A stretch of 64,000 bases of DNA from Stenotrophomonas aracearum (lineage in GTDB: Bacteria > Pseudomonadota > Gammaproteobacteria > Xanthomonadales > Xanthomonadaceae): positions 4,165,001 through 4,229,000 of the forward strand of contig NZ_CP115543.1 of the NCBI RefSeq assembly GCF_031834615.1, written 5' to 3'. How positions within the stretch are numbered: position 1 is the first letter of the stretch; each line of letters starts with the position of its first letter. Shown piece after piece: positions 48,707-56,660 of this stretch. The notes under the pieces are model-generated. The model did not search any database and was not told where the DNA came from. It was given only the letters and a program-made list of their open reading frames with translations. The position numbers and the translations under genes were made by a program.

Positions 48707-51700
48707 TCATCCCTTCAGGGTGGAGTGCGCCGCCAGGTACGCGCGCAGCGAGGCCGGCTTGATCGGCTTGGTCAGCAGGCGGTAGCCGCGGTCGCGCGCC
48801 ATGCGCTTGAGCTCGTCGCGGCCATCGGCGGTGAGCAGGGCCCCGGGAATGTCGCGCCCGGCCTGCGCGCGCAGCGCCACCAGCGTGTCCAGCCCGTCCA
48901 GCCGGTCGTGCAGGTGGTAGTCCACCAGCATCACGTCCGGCTGCGCCATCACCTCCTCCAGCGCCTGGTCCACGGTGCTGGCAGTAATCACCTCTACCTG
49001 CCAGCGGCCGAGCAGCGCACGCATGCCGTCGAGGATTTCCTGGTCGTTGTCCACGCACAGCACGCGCATGCCGGCCAGCGAGTCGGTGCGCGTGCTGTGT
49101 TCGGGCACGGCGGCGGGCGCGTCGCTCGGCGGCAGCTCAGGCACCGCCGCGCGCGGCAGCAGGATCGAGAACATGCTGCCGCTGCCGACCTGGCTGCGTG
49201 CATTGAGGCGGTGGTCGAGCAGGCGCGAGATGCGCTGGCAGATCGACAGGCCCAGGCCCAGCCCCTGCTCGCCCCAGTCGAATGGCTGCTGGTAGCGGTG
49301 GAACTCGTTGAAGATCTGCTGCATGTGGTGCTCGGGAATGCCCGGGCCGGTGTCCCACACCTGCAGTTCGATCTCCTCGCCACGGTGGCGCACCGCCAGC
49401 ACGATGCGGCCCTGGCGGGTGTAGCGCAGCGCATTGGCCAGGAAGTTCTGCAGCACGCGGCGCAGCAGGCGGCGGTCGCTGCGCACCCAGGCCGGGCGCG
49501 CGAACAGATCCAGGCGCAGGCCGCGCCCGGCCGCCACCGGCGAGTACTGCGCGGCCAGCTCGCGCATCAGCAGGCTCACGTCGAAGTCGCCGATCACCGG
49601 GTGCAGGCCGCCGGCATCCAGACGAGACACATCCAGCAGCCCGTCCAGCAGTTCCTCGGCAGCGCGCAACGAGGCATCCACGCGCTCGGCCAGATGCCGC
49701 TGCTCGTCATTGTTGTGGTGGCTGTCGCGCAGCGCCGACGCAAACAGCCGCGCCGCGTTGAGCGGCTGCAGCACGTCGTGGCTGATCGCGGCCAGGAAGC
49801 GGGTCTTGGACTGCTGCGCCACCTCGGCTTCGTGCGAGCGCTCGGCCACGCGCTGCTCCAGCGTTTCGTTCGCTTCCAACAGCGCGTTTTCGGCGTGCTT
49901 GTAGTCGGTGATGTCGTTGTAGCTGGTCACGTAGCCGCCACCGGGCAGCGCCTGGCCGCGCATCTCGATCACGCGGCCGTCGCTGCGGGTGCGTTCGAAA
50001 ATGTGCGGCGAGCCGGCGCGCATGTAGCCGATGCGGCGGTTGATCTGCACGTCGATCTCGCCCTCGCCCAGCTCGCCGCGCTCGGCGTTGTAGCGGATCA
50101 GGTCGGCCACCGGGCGGCCCACGTAGAGCATGCCGTCGGGGTAGCCGAACATCTGCTGGTAGCGGCGGTTCCAGGCGGTCAGGCGCATGTCCGGGTCGAC
50201 CACGCTGACCCCCGCGCTGATGTTCTCCAGCGTGGTGGAGAGGATTTCGCGGTTGAAGCGCAGCTCCTGCCCGGCTTCGTCGAGCACCGCCACCACTTCG
50301 CCCAGGTCCATGCCCGAGCCGCGCAGCAGGCTGGTCAGCAGCAGCCGCGCCGAGGCCGCGCCGATCGAAGCGGCGAGCAGGCGCTCGGTGAACTGCACCC
50401 AGGCACGGTCGGCGGCGGCCGAGGCCTGCAGCTCGCGGCCCAGCGACTGCGCCTGTTCGAAGAACGAGCGCCGCGCATGGCGGTCACCGACCACGCGCGC
50501 GGCCAGCGCCAGCAGGTCGCCCACGTGCACGTGGCCGGGCCAGTCGCCGGCCACCGACGGGCGCTGTGCGTAAGGGTCCAGGAACGGCGCGGCACGCAGG
50601 CGCTCGTCCACGCCCGGGCGCCAGCGCACCGAGACCAGCAGCATCGCTGCGGCGTTGATCAGCAGCGACCAGAACGTGCCGTGGGTAAGCGGGTCCCAGC
50701 CGGTCATGCCGAACAGGCCCTGCGGCTGCAGCCAGCTGATGCCGAACGGCCCGTCGAGCAGCCAGCTGCCGTCGGTCCAGCCGGCATGGGTCAACGCCGG
50801 CAGCAGCAGCGTATAGATCCAGGTGCCGAAGCCGAGCAGGATGCCGGCTTCCACGCCGCGGCGGCTGGCACCGCGCCAGTACAGGCCGCCGATCAATCCG
50901 GGCGCGAACTGCGCCACCGCCGCGAACGCCATCAGCCCATACGAGGCCAGCGTGCTGTCGTTGCTGCTTCCGCGGTAGTAGCTGTAGGCCGCCATCGCCA
51001 GCAGCAGGATCGCCAGGCGCCGGATCCACAGCACCCGCGACGCCATGTCCGCCGCTTCCTGGTGGTCGCCACTGCGGCGCAGCAGCACCGGCATCACCAG
51101 GTCGTTGCTGACCATGGTGGCCAGTGCGATGGAGGCGACGATGACCATGCCGGTCGCGGCCGAGAACCCACCCACGTACGCGACCAGGGCCAGGAATTTG
51201 CGGCCTTCGGCCAGCGGCAGGGCCAGCACCATGCTGTCGTCGGCAATGCTGCCGCCGGTGCCAAACAGGGTCACGCCGGCGGTGGCGATCGGAATCACCA
51301 TCGCCGAGATCACCACCAGGTAGCCGCCGAACATCCAGCGCGCGCGGCGCACATCGCGCACGTCGCCGCATTCCACCACCGCCACGTGGAACTGGCGCGG
51401 CAGGCAGACGATGGCCAGGAAGCTGAGCAGGGTCTGCGAGATGAAGCCCACCGGCGGCAGCCCGGTGAACAGCGTATGCGCGCTGCGCACCACGGTTTCG
51501 CCGCGGTCGGCCAGCCACAGGTAGGCGAACAGGCCCAGCGCCACCATCGCGATCAGCTTGATCATCGACTCCAGCGCGATCGCCAGCATCATGCCGTGGT
51601 GGTGCTCGGTGGCATCCACCTGGCGGGTGCCGAACAGGGTGGCGAACAATGCCATCAGCAGCGCCACGTACAGCGCCGGGTCGCTGAAGTAGCCGGTTGG

Positions 51701-52159
51701 CCCGACATTGCCGGTCAGCACCTGCAGGCTCATCGCCACCGCTTTGTACTGCAGCGCCAGGTACGGAATGATGCCGATCAGCGCGATCACCGCAACCAAC
51801 GCGGCCAGCCGCCGCGAGCGGCCGAAGCGCGAGGAAATGAAGTCCGCGATGGAGACCACGTTCTGGCTGCGCGCGATCAGCGCCAGGCGCTCGATGATGC
51901 GCCAGCCGAACAGCAGCAGCAGCAGCGGCCCCAAGTAGATCGGCAGGTAGCCGATGCCGTTGCGCACCGCCGTGCCGACCGCGCCGTAGAAGGTCCACGA
52001 CGAGCAGTACACCGCCAGCGCCAGACTGTAGACCACCGGGCGCAGCCACGGGCGGTCGGGGTACATCGGGCGCCGGTCGCCCCACCAGGCCACGCCGAAC
52101 AGCAGCGCGGCATAGGCCACCGACACCAGCAGCAGGATCCAGCTAGAAACCACGGGCAC
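48707..52159 (-). CDS. crbS: Hybrid sensor kinase with SSF-type transporter domain (CrbS/MxtR-like)
   Basis: A 1150-residue integral-membrane kinase. Residues of about 1-490 form a sodium/solute symporter-like domain (13 helices; SLALAVYCSSWTFYGAVGTAVRNG, then RSQNVVSIADFISSRFGRS). Then come a PAS domain, the phosphoacceptor H-box (FLAAISHDVLQPLNAARLF), an HATPase (NEFHRYQQ and GLGLSICQRI) and a C-terminal receiver (CVDNDQEILDG, MLVDYHL, KPIKP). This is the architecture of CrbS (Vibrio) and MxtR (Pseudomonas), kinases of the acetate-switch CrbR/ErdR pathway. It is 2.2 kb from acsA-crbR on the opposite strand. Acetate or carbon-flux sensing is inference from those systems. Confidence 0.86.
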   Translation of the reverse strand: MPVVSSWILLLVSVAYAALLFGVAWWGDRRPMYPDRPWLRPVVYSLALAVYCSSWTFYGAVGTAVRNGIGYLPIYLGPLLLLLFGWRIIERLALIARSQNVVSIADFISSRFGRSRRLAALVAVIALIGIIPYLALQYKAVAMSLQVLTGNVGPTGYFSDPALYVALLMALFATLFGTRQVDATEHHHGMMLAIALESMIKLIAMVALGLFAYLWLADRGETVVRSAHTLFTGLPPVGFISQTLLSFLAIVCLPRQFHVAVVECGDVRDVRRARWMFGGYLVVISAMVIPIATAGVTLFGTGGSIADDSMVLALPLAEGRKFLALVAYVGGFSAATGMVIVASIALATMVSNDLVMPVLLRRSGDHQEAADMASRVLWIRRLAILLLAMAAYSYYRGSSNDSTLASYGLMAFAAVAQFAPGLIGGLYWRGASRRGVEAGILLGFGTWIYTLLLPALTHAGWTDGSWLLDGPFGISWLQPQGLFGMTGWDPLTHGTFWSLLINAAAMLLVSVRWRPGVDERLRAAPFLDPYAQRPSVAGDWPGHVHVGDLLALAARVVGDRHARRSFFEQAQSLGRELQASAAADRAWVQFTERLLAASIGAASARLLLTSLLRGSGMDLGEVVAVLDEAGQELRFNREILSTTLENISAGVSVVDPDMRLTAWNRRYQQMFGYPDGMLYVGRPVADLIRYNAERGELGEGEIDVQINRRIGYMRAGSPHIFERTRSDGRVIEMRGQALPGGGYVTSYNDITDYKHAENALLEANETLEQRVAERSHEAEVAQQSKTRFLAAISHDVLQPLNAARLFASALRDSHHNNDEQRHLAERVDASLRAAEELLDGLLDVSRLDAGGLHPVIGDFDVSLLMRELAAQYSPVAAGRGLRLDLFARPAWVRSDRRLLRRVLQNFLANALRYTRQGRIVLAVRHRGEEIELQVWDTGPGIPEHHMQQIFNEFHRYQQPFDWGEQGLGLGLSICQRISRLLDHRLNARSQVGSGSMFSILLPRAAVPELPPSDAPAAVPEHSTRTDSLAGMRVLCVDNDQEILDGMRALLGRWQVEVITASTVDQALEEVMAQPDVMLVDYHLHDRLDGLDTLVALRAQAGRDIPGALLTADGRDELKRMARDRGYRLLTKPIKPASLRAYLAAHSTLKG

Positions 52160-52216
52160 GTTTCCCCAAGCGCATGCGGCAGTGTAGCCGCTGGATCGGG
52201 CCGCCTGCGGTCATGC

Positions 52217-53566
52217 TCAGGCCGCCAGCGGCGCCAACGGGCGCGAGGGCAGGTGCAGCTCGATCCGGGTGCCGGCGCCGGGGCGGCTGTGCACCTGCAC
52301 CGAGCCGCCGGCGGCGGCCACCAGGCTGGCAGTGACCGACAGGCCCAGGCCGGTGCCCTGCCCGACCGGCTTGGTGGTGAAGAACGGTTCCAGGCAGCGC
52401 GCGCGCACGCTTTCGCTCATGCCCTGGCCGGTGTCCTGCAGCTGCAGCACCAGCGCGCCGTCGGGCTGCGGCGGTTGCAGGCGCAGGCTGAAGCGGCCGC
52501 CGTCGGGCATCGCCTGGTTGGCGTTGACCGCCAGGCTGAGCAGGATCGACTCCAGCTGGGCCGGGTCGAAATGGATCAGCCGCTGCACGCCACCGGTGTC
52601 CACCTCGCAGTGCACGCGCTCGTCGAACACCTGCTGCACCACCGGCGCCATCGCGGTGAGCGTGGCCGCCGCGTCCAGCAGCTGCGGGCGGCCGGGTTCG
52701 AGCCGGCTGAAGTCGAGCAGCCGGCGGCTGACCGCGCTGGCCCGCCGGGTCGCCGAATCGGCGCCCTGCAGCGCGTCCTGCAGGGCTGCGCCTTCGCTGC
52801 GCCGGGCCTTGGCCACATAGCCCAGCACCAGCGCCAGCAGGTGGTTGAAGTCGTGCGCGATGCCGCTGGCCAGGCGCCCCACGTTGTCCATCTTCATCGC
52901 GTGCACCAGCTGGTCGCGCGAGCGCTCGCGCGCCTGCATCTCCACCTGCAGCTCATCGCGCTTGCGGGCCAGCTCCTGGCTGCGCTGGCGGGCCTCGTGC
53001 AGGCTTTCGCGGAGGCCGGTCACGCTGTGGTGGAGCAGCCAGGCGGTCATCACCGCGCCGAACGCGGACACGGCCAGGTCGGTGGCCGCCTGCAGCACCC
53101 GGTCCGGGCGGAACAGCGCGCCGGCCGCGTCGATCCATCCGCCCAGCGTCATCAGCGCGCACAGCCAGGCGGTGGCCCAGGCCAGCGGCCGCCGGCCCAG
53201 CACCGCGGCGACCAGCAGTACCGGTACCAGCTGCACCATCTGCACCCGCAACTGCGCGGCCCAGTAGCCATAGGCCAGCACCAGCAGCAGCGCTTCGCCG
53301 ACCAGGAAGGTCGCGGCGGCATGCAGGCTGCGCCCGTTGCGGTGTTCGAGCAGGCACAGCACGCAGAGCAGTGTATGCGCGGCCGCCATCGACGGCACCA
53401 TCAGATCCAGGCCGCTGCCCAGCCGCAGCGCGATCCACGCCGCCAGCAGCGGGTGGTACAGCGCCACCAGCAGCAGCAGGCTGCGCAGCATGGCGTCGGT
53501 GCGCCGGCCCAGCCCGTGCGGGCGGTCGGTGCTGTCGGCGCGGGTGCGGGGCGTCGGCTCGGGCAT
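52217..53566 (-). CDS. Membrane sensor histidine kinase, orphan
   Basis: About 449 residues. Five or six hydrophobic helices at about residues 26-180 are followed by a coiled coil and a transmitter domain with H-box GRLASGIAHDFNHLLALVL, N-box LLSLAVNANQAMP, G1 LQDTGQGMS, F-box EPFFTTKPVG and G2 GTGLGLSVTASLV. The AHDFNHLL phospho-His form is that of the HWE-like/NtrB group. It has no periplasmic sensor domain and no adjacent regulator of its own. It ends 57 bases before the CrbS-like kinase on the same strand, so the two kinases are probably cotranscribed. Start uncertain (53566 or a downstream Met). Confidence 0.85.
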   Translation of the reverse strand: MPEPTPRTRADSTDRPHGLGRRTDAMLRSLLLLVALYHPLLAAWIALRLGSGLDLMVPSMAAAHTLLCVLCLLEHRNGRSLHAAATFLVGEALLLVLAYGYWAAQLRVQMVQLVPVLLVAAVLGRRPLAWATAWLCALMTLGGWIDAAGALFRPDRVLQAATDLAVSAFGAVMTAWLLHHSVTGLRESLHEARQRSQELARKRDELQVEMQARERSRDQLVHAMKMDNVGRLASGIAHDFNHLLALVLGYVAKARRSEGAALQDALQGADSATRRASAVSRRLLDFSRLEPGRPQLLDAAATLTAMAPVVQQVFDERVHCEVDTGGVQRLIHFDPAQLESILLSLAVNANQAMPDGGRFSLRLQPPQPDGALVLQLQDTGQGMSESVRARCLEPFFTTKPVGQGTGLGLSVTASLVAAAGGSVQVHSRPGAGTRIELHLPSRPLAPLAA

Positions 53567-53658
53567 GCGGGGCGGGTCGGCGGGCGGCGCCGGCACGCGG
53601 CGGCAACCCCGGTATATTAGCAGTGCGTCTGCATTCGACCGGGGAAGTCGTTGTTGCC

Positions 53659-55530
53659 ATGCCCAAGCTGTTGCCTGTCCGGCGCACCCTGCGTGCGCTT
53701 GCCATACTGCTGTCGCTGATCGCGTTGCCTGCGCTGGCGCAACGCCCGCTCGACGGGGCGCCGCGGATGGCCCAGGTCGAGCAGTGCAACGCGTTGCTCA
53801 CCAGCGAACCGCAGGCCGCGCTGCAGCTTGCGCGCCGGTTGCTGGCCGGGCCGGCGTTGTCGACCTCGATGGAGATCGGTGCGGTGGGCTGCCTGGGCGC
53901 CGCCGCGCGGGCGCTGGGCCAGCTGGAACAGACCACCGAGCTGCCCGACCGCCTGCTGGCTGCGGCAGCACGCGCCGACGCCTCCCCCGCCGACCGCCAG
54001 CGTGCGCGCACCATCGCCGCGCACCTGCTGCTGTGGGGCGGCGAACGCGCCCGGGCGCTGAGCCTGACCGCCACCCTGCTGGACGAGGCGGTCCGCGAGC
54101 GCGACGCGCAGGGCCAGATCAGCGCACTGATGCAGATCGCGATGATCCGTGGCGACGCGATGGGCGATGCCGAAGGCGCGCTCACCTACCTGCACAAGGC
54201 CACCGTGCTCAGCGAGCACCTGCACCGCCCGCCCAATGCCGGCGACCTGATCCTGTATTACAACTACGGCTATGCGCTGCTGAACCTGCAGCGCCACGCG
54301 CAGGCCGCGGCCGCGTTCAAGCGTGCCGAAGCGATCGGCACCCGCTTGGCCGGGCAGGAACTGTTCCTCAACCGCATCGCCAGCCACCGCGCGGAGATCC
54401 AGCGCGTTGCCGGCCAGCTGGATGCGGCCGAAGCCGGCCTGCGCCGGGTGCTGGCCTGGCAGGCCGCGCAGGATCCGCAGGGCCAGGTGGTGACCCTGCA
54501 GCGCCTGGCCCGGGTGGCCGTAGACCGGGGCAACACCGCCGCGGCACTGCCACTGGCCGAACAGGCGCAGCGACTGGCGGTGGGCGGCCATTTCACCGAA
54601 GAGATCCGCAACGGGCTGGACCTGCTCGGCGACCTGCACACCCTGCTCGGCCACCGCGACCAGGCGCTCGAACTCACGCGCCAGGGCCGTGCGCTGGACA
54701 AGGCGCGCAACCAGGGCGAGACCCTGGGCCAGCTGGCGCGGCTGCAGGCCTCGGCCGAACGCAGCATCGATCCCGCACAGGTGAATGCCGAGCAGGATCT
54801 GGGCCGGGTGCGGGTGATCCGCAACAGCGCGGTGATCGCGCTGGTCGTGGTCGGTGCGCTGGCCACGGTGATCGTGCTGCGGCTGCACCGCCAGCGGCGC
54901 CAGCTGACCCTGCTCAGCCGCACCGACGCGGTCACCGGCCTGCTCAACCGGCGTGAGGCCGAGCGCCGGCTGGAGGAACGCAGCGCGCGCAGCGACGGCC
55001 ACCACCGCAGCGCGCTGCTGCTGGTGGAACTGGATGACTTCAAGACCCTGAACGACCGCCACGGCCAGGCCGCCGGCGACCGCGTGCTGCACAGCGTGGC
55101 GCAGTGCCTGCAGGCCGCCTGCGACCGCCACGACCTGCTGGCACGCTGGGGCGGCGCGGCGTTCCTGGTGGCCCGCCACGACACGACTGCCGAAGCGGCG
55201 CAGGCACTGGCCAGCCACCTGCGGTTGGCGATCGAACGGCTGGTGGTGGAAGCCGGGCCGCAGCAGCACCTGACACTCACTGCCAGCGTGGGCGTAGCGC
55301 CGCTGCCGTTGTTCGCGGATGCGCCGGCGGTGGTGGAAGACAGTCTTCGTGCGGCCGACCGTGCGTTGCAGGGTGCGCGCCAGAGCGGACGCAATGCGTG
55401 GGCCGGCGTGTGGGGTGAACACAGCAGCGAGGCACCGCATCTGCATGCGGTGCTGGGCAATCCGGAAGCGGCGATGGCGGCCGGGTGGATCAGTCTGAGC
55501 GGCAGCCAGCCGATTCGCTGGTCGCCCTGA
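53659..55530 (+). CDS. Exported TPR protein with degenerate GGDEF domain
   Basis: A 623-residue protein: a signal peptide (LAILLSLIALPALA), a periplasmic helical repeat domain (about residues 30-370, TPR-like, with AALQLARRLLAG, AEAGLRRVLAWQA and AALPLAEQAQRLAVGG), one membrane helix (389-408) and a cytoplasmic GGDEF-type domain. The catalytic motif reads GGAAF (498-502) instead of GGDEF, the metal residue in the usual DLDxFK is Glu457 (ELDDF), and no RxxD I-site is seen. It therefore probably lacks diguanylate cyclase activity. The ATG at 53659 gives the full signal peptide. It may act as a sensor or scaffold. Confidence 0.87.
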   Translation: MPKLLPVRRTLRALAILLSLIALPALAQRPLDGAPRMAQVEQCNALLTSEPQAALQLARRLLAGPALSTSMEIGAVGCLGAAARALGQLEQTTELPDRLLAAAARADASPADRQRARTIAAHLLLWGGERARALSLTATLLDEAVRERDAQGQISALMQIAMIRGDAMGDAEGALTYLHKATVLSEHLHRPPNAGDLILYYNYGYALLNLQRHAQAAAAFKRAEAIGTRLAGQELFLNRIASHRAEIQRVAGQLDAAEAGLRRVLAWQAAQDPQGQVVTLQRLARVAVDRGNTAAALPLAEQAQRLAVGGHFTEEIRNGLDLLGDLHTLLGHRDQALELTRQGRALDKARNQGETLGQLARLQASAERSIDPAQVNAEQDLGRVRVIRNSAVIALVVVGALATVIVLRLHRQRRQLTLLSRTDAVTGLLNRREAERRLEERSARSDGHHRSALLLVELDDFKTLNDRHGQAAGDRVLHSVAQCLQAACDRHDLLARWGGAAFLVARHDTTAEAAQALASHLRLAIERLVVEAGPQQHLTLTASVGVAPLPLFADAPAVVEDSLRAADRALQGARQSGRNAWAGVWGEHSSEAPHLHAVLGNPEAAMAAGWISLSGSQPIRWSP

Positions 55531-55533
55531 CGC

Positions 55534-55626
55534 GCAGCCACGCAGGGCGTGGCTCTACCTGCGCCCCCCCCGGTGGACCGCGCCCAGCGCAGCCCCGCCG
55601 CGGTAGAGCCACGCCCTGCGTGGCTG
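55534..55626. repeat. Inverted pair of GTAGAGCCAC-type SMAG palindromes
   Basis: 55534-55558 (agccacgcagggcgtggctctac) and its inverse at 55603-55626 (gtagagccacgccctgcgtggct), with a GC-rich 44-base spacer. They lie between the convergent TPR/GGDEF and OmpA-family genes. Confidence 0.78.
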
Positions 55627-55645
55627 CACATCAATGGCTACACGC

Positions 55646-56650
55646 TCAGCGCGCCACCTCGAAGCGCACTTCCACCCGCCGGTTCGGCAGCAGGCACTCC
55701 AGCAGCGCCGCACGCGGCTTCACGCCATCGCACTGCTGCACCTGCTGGGTATCGCCGCGGTACTCGTAGCGGATCTTGGCCGGGTCCAGCCCGCGGCCGA
55801 TCAACAGCTCGCGCACCGTCTTCGCACGCCGCTCGGACAGCGCCTGGTTCGCGTCGAAGCCGCGGCCCTGCAGGCGATCGGCATGCCCGACCAGCACCAC
55901 CGACTGCAGCTGCAGCGACTCGCTGCCGATGCTGGCCAGCGCGCGGTCGATGCTTTCCAGCGAATACGTGCGGATGTCGCGGTAGCCGTCGCGGTCGAAT
56001 TCGAACAGCACGTTGGCCACCAGCGGGCCCGGTGCCACCGTCGATGCCACCGCGCACTGGCGCGCCTGCGCTTCGGCGTCGTTGACCAGCTCTTCGGCGA
56101 TCTGGATGTACGGCTTGGAATGGCGCCACTGCTGCTGGTTGAACTCATTGCCGGCATGCACCAGCTCCACCTCGCCACACGCCACCTGCTGCGCGGCACA
56201 GGCGAAGCCCGGGCTGCCGTGCAGCACGCGCAGGCGCTGCCACAGGTCAACGCGGAGGTACTTGGCGTTGTTCACCAGCGGGGTGTCGGTCGGCAATGGG
56301 CTTGCCCCCTGCTCCATGCCGACGATCAGCCGCTCCGACTCGCCCAGTGCCGCCTGCGGAAAATCGCTGCGGTCGTTGCGGCTGTACTCGTGGAACGACA
56401 CGTCCAGCCAGCACTGCGCCTTGGACAGGTGGTAGTCGCGGATCGGCCGGCCGCTGTCGTTGAGCGCCTGGATGCGCCCCTGGGTGGCCTCATACGTGGC
56501 GTGGTCGGCATGGATGGCTTCGTCGCTGATCCGCTGCTGCTGCGGCAGCAGCTGCGCGGTCTGCGCCGACGCGGCGCCGGCCAGCACGGTGAACAGGGCC
56601 GCGCCCAGCAACGGGCGTGCGGCGTGGAAGGTCATGGCGGTGTTTTTCAT
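55646..56650 (-). CDS. OmpA-family outer-membrane/periplasmic protein
   Basis: A 334-residue protein. A signal peptide (LLGAALFTVLAGAASA) is followed by a helical region (about 30-210) and a C-terminal OmpA peptidoglycan-binding domain (NVLFEFDRDGYRDI, VVLVGHADRLQGRGFDANQALSERRAKTVRELLIGRG). The C-terminal pattern binds diaminopimelate of the cell wall in OmpA/Pal. It is ten bases downstream of the large barrel-protein gene, with AGGA before the ATG, so it probably belongs to the same operon and anchors the system to peptidoglycan. Confidence 0.86.
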   Translation of the reverse strand: MKNTAMTFHAARPLLGAALFTVLAGAASAQTAQLLPQQQRISDEAIHADHATYEATQGRIQALNDSGRPIRDYHLSKAQCWLDVSFHEYSRNDRSDFPQAALGESERLIVGMEQGASPLPTDTPLVNNAKYLRVDLWQRLRVLHGSPGFACAAQQVACGEVELVHAGNEFNQQQWRHSKPYIQIAEELVNDAEAQARQCAVASTVAPGPLVANVLFEFDRDGYRDIRTYSLESIDRALASIGSESLQLQSVVLVGHADRLQGRGFDANQALSERRAKTVRELLIGRGLDPAKIRYEYRGDTQQVQQCDGVKPRAALLECLLPNRRVEVRFEVAR

Positions 56651-56660
56651 CAAGGTATCC

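Noticed and set aside
48725..53620. 1631-codon open frame opposite the two sensor kinase genes
   Set aside because: Same antisense effect. The kinase frames on the minus strand have complete, ordered motifs and the plus-strand product has none.
55141..55170. Active diguanylate cyclase
   Set aside because: The GGAAF sequence lacks the catalytic acidic residue, so enzymatic activity is unlikely.
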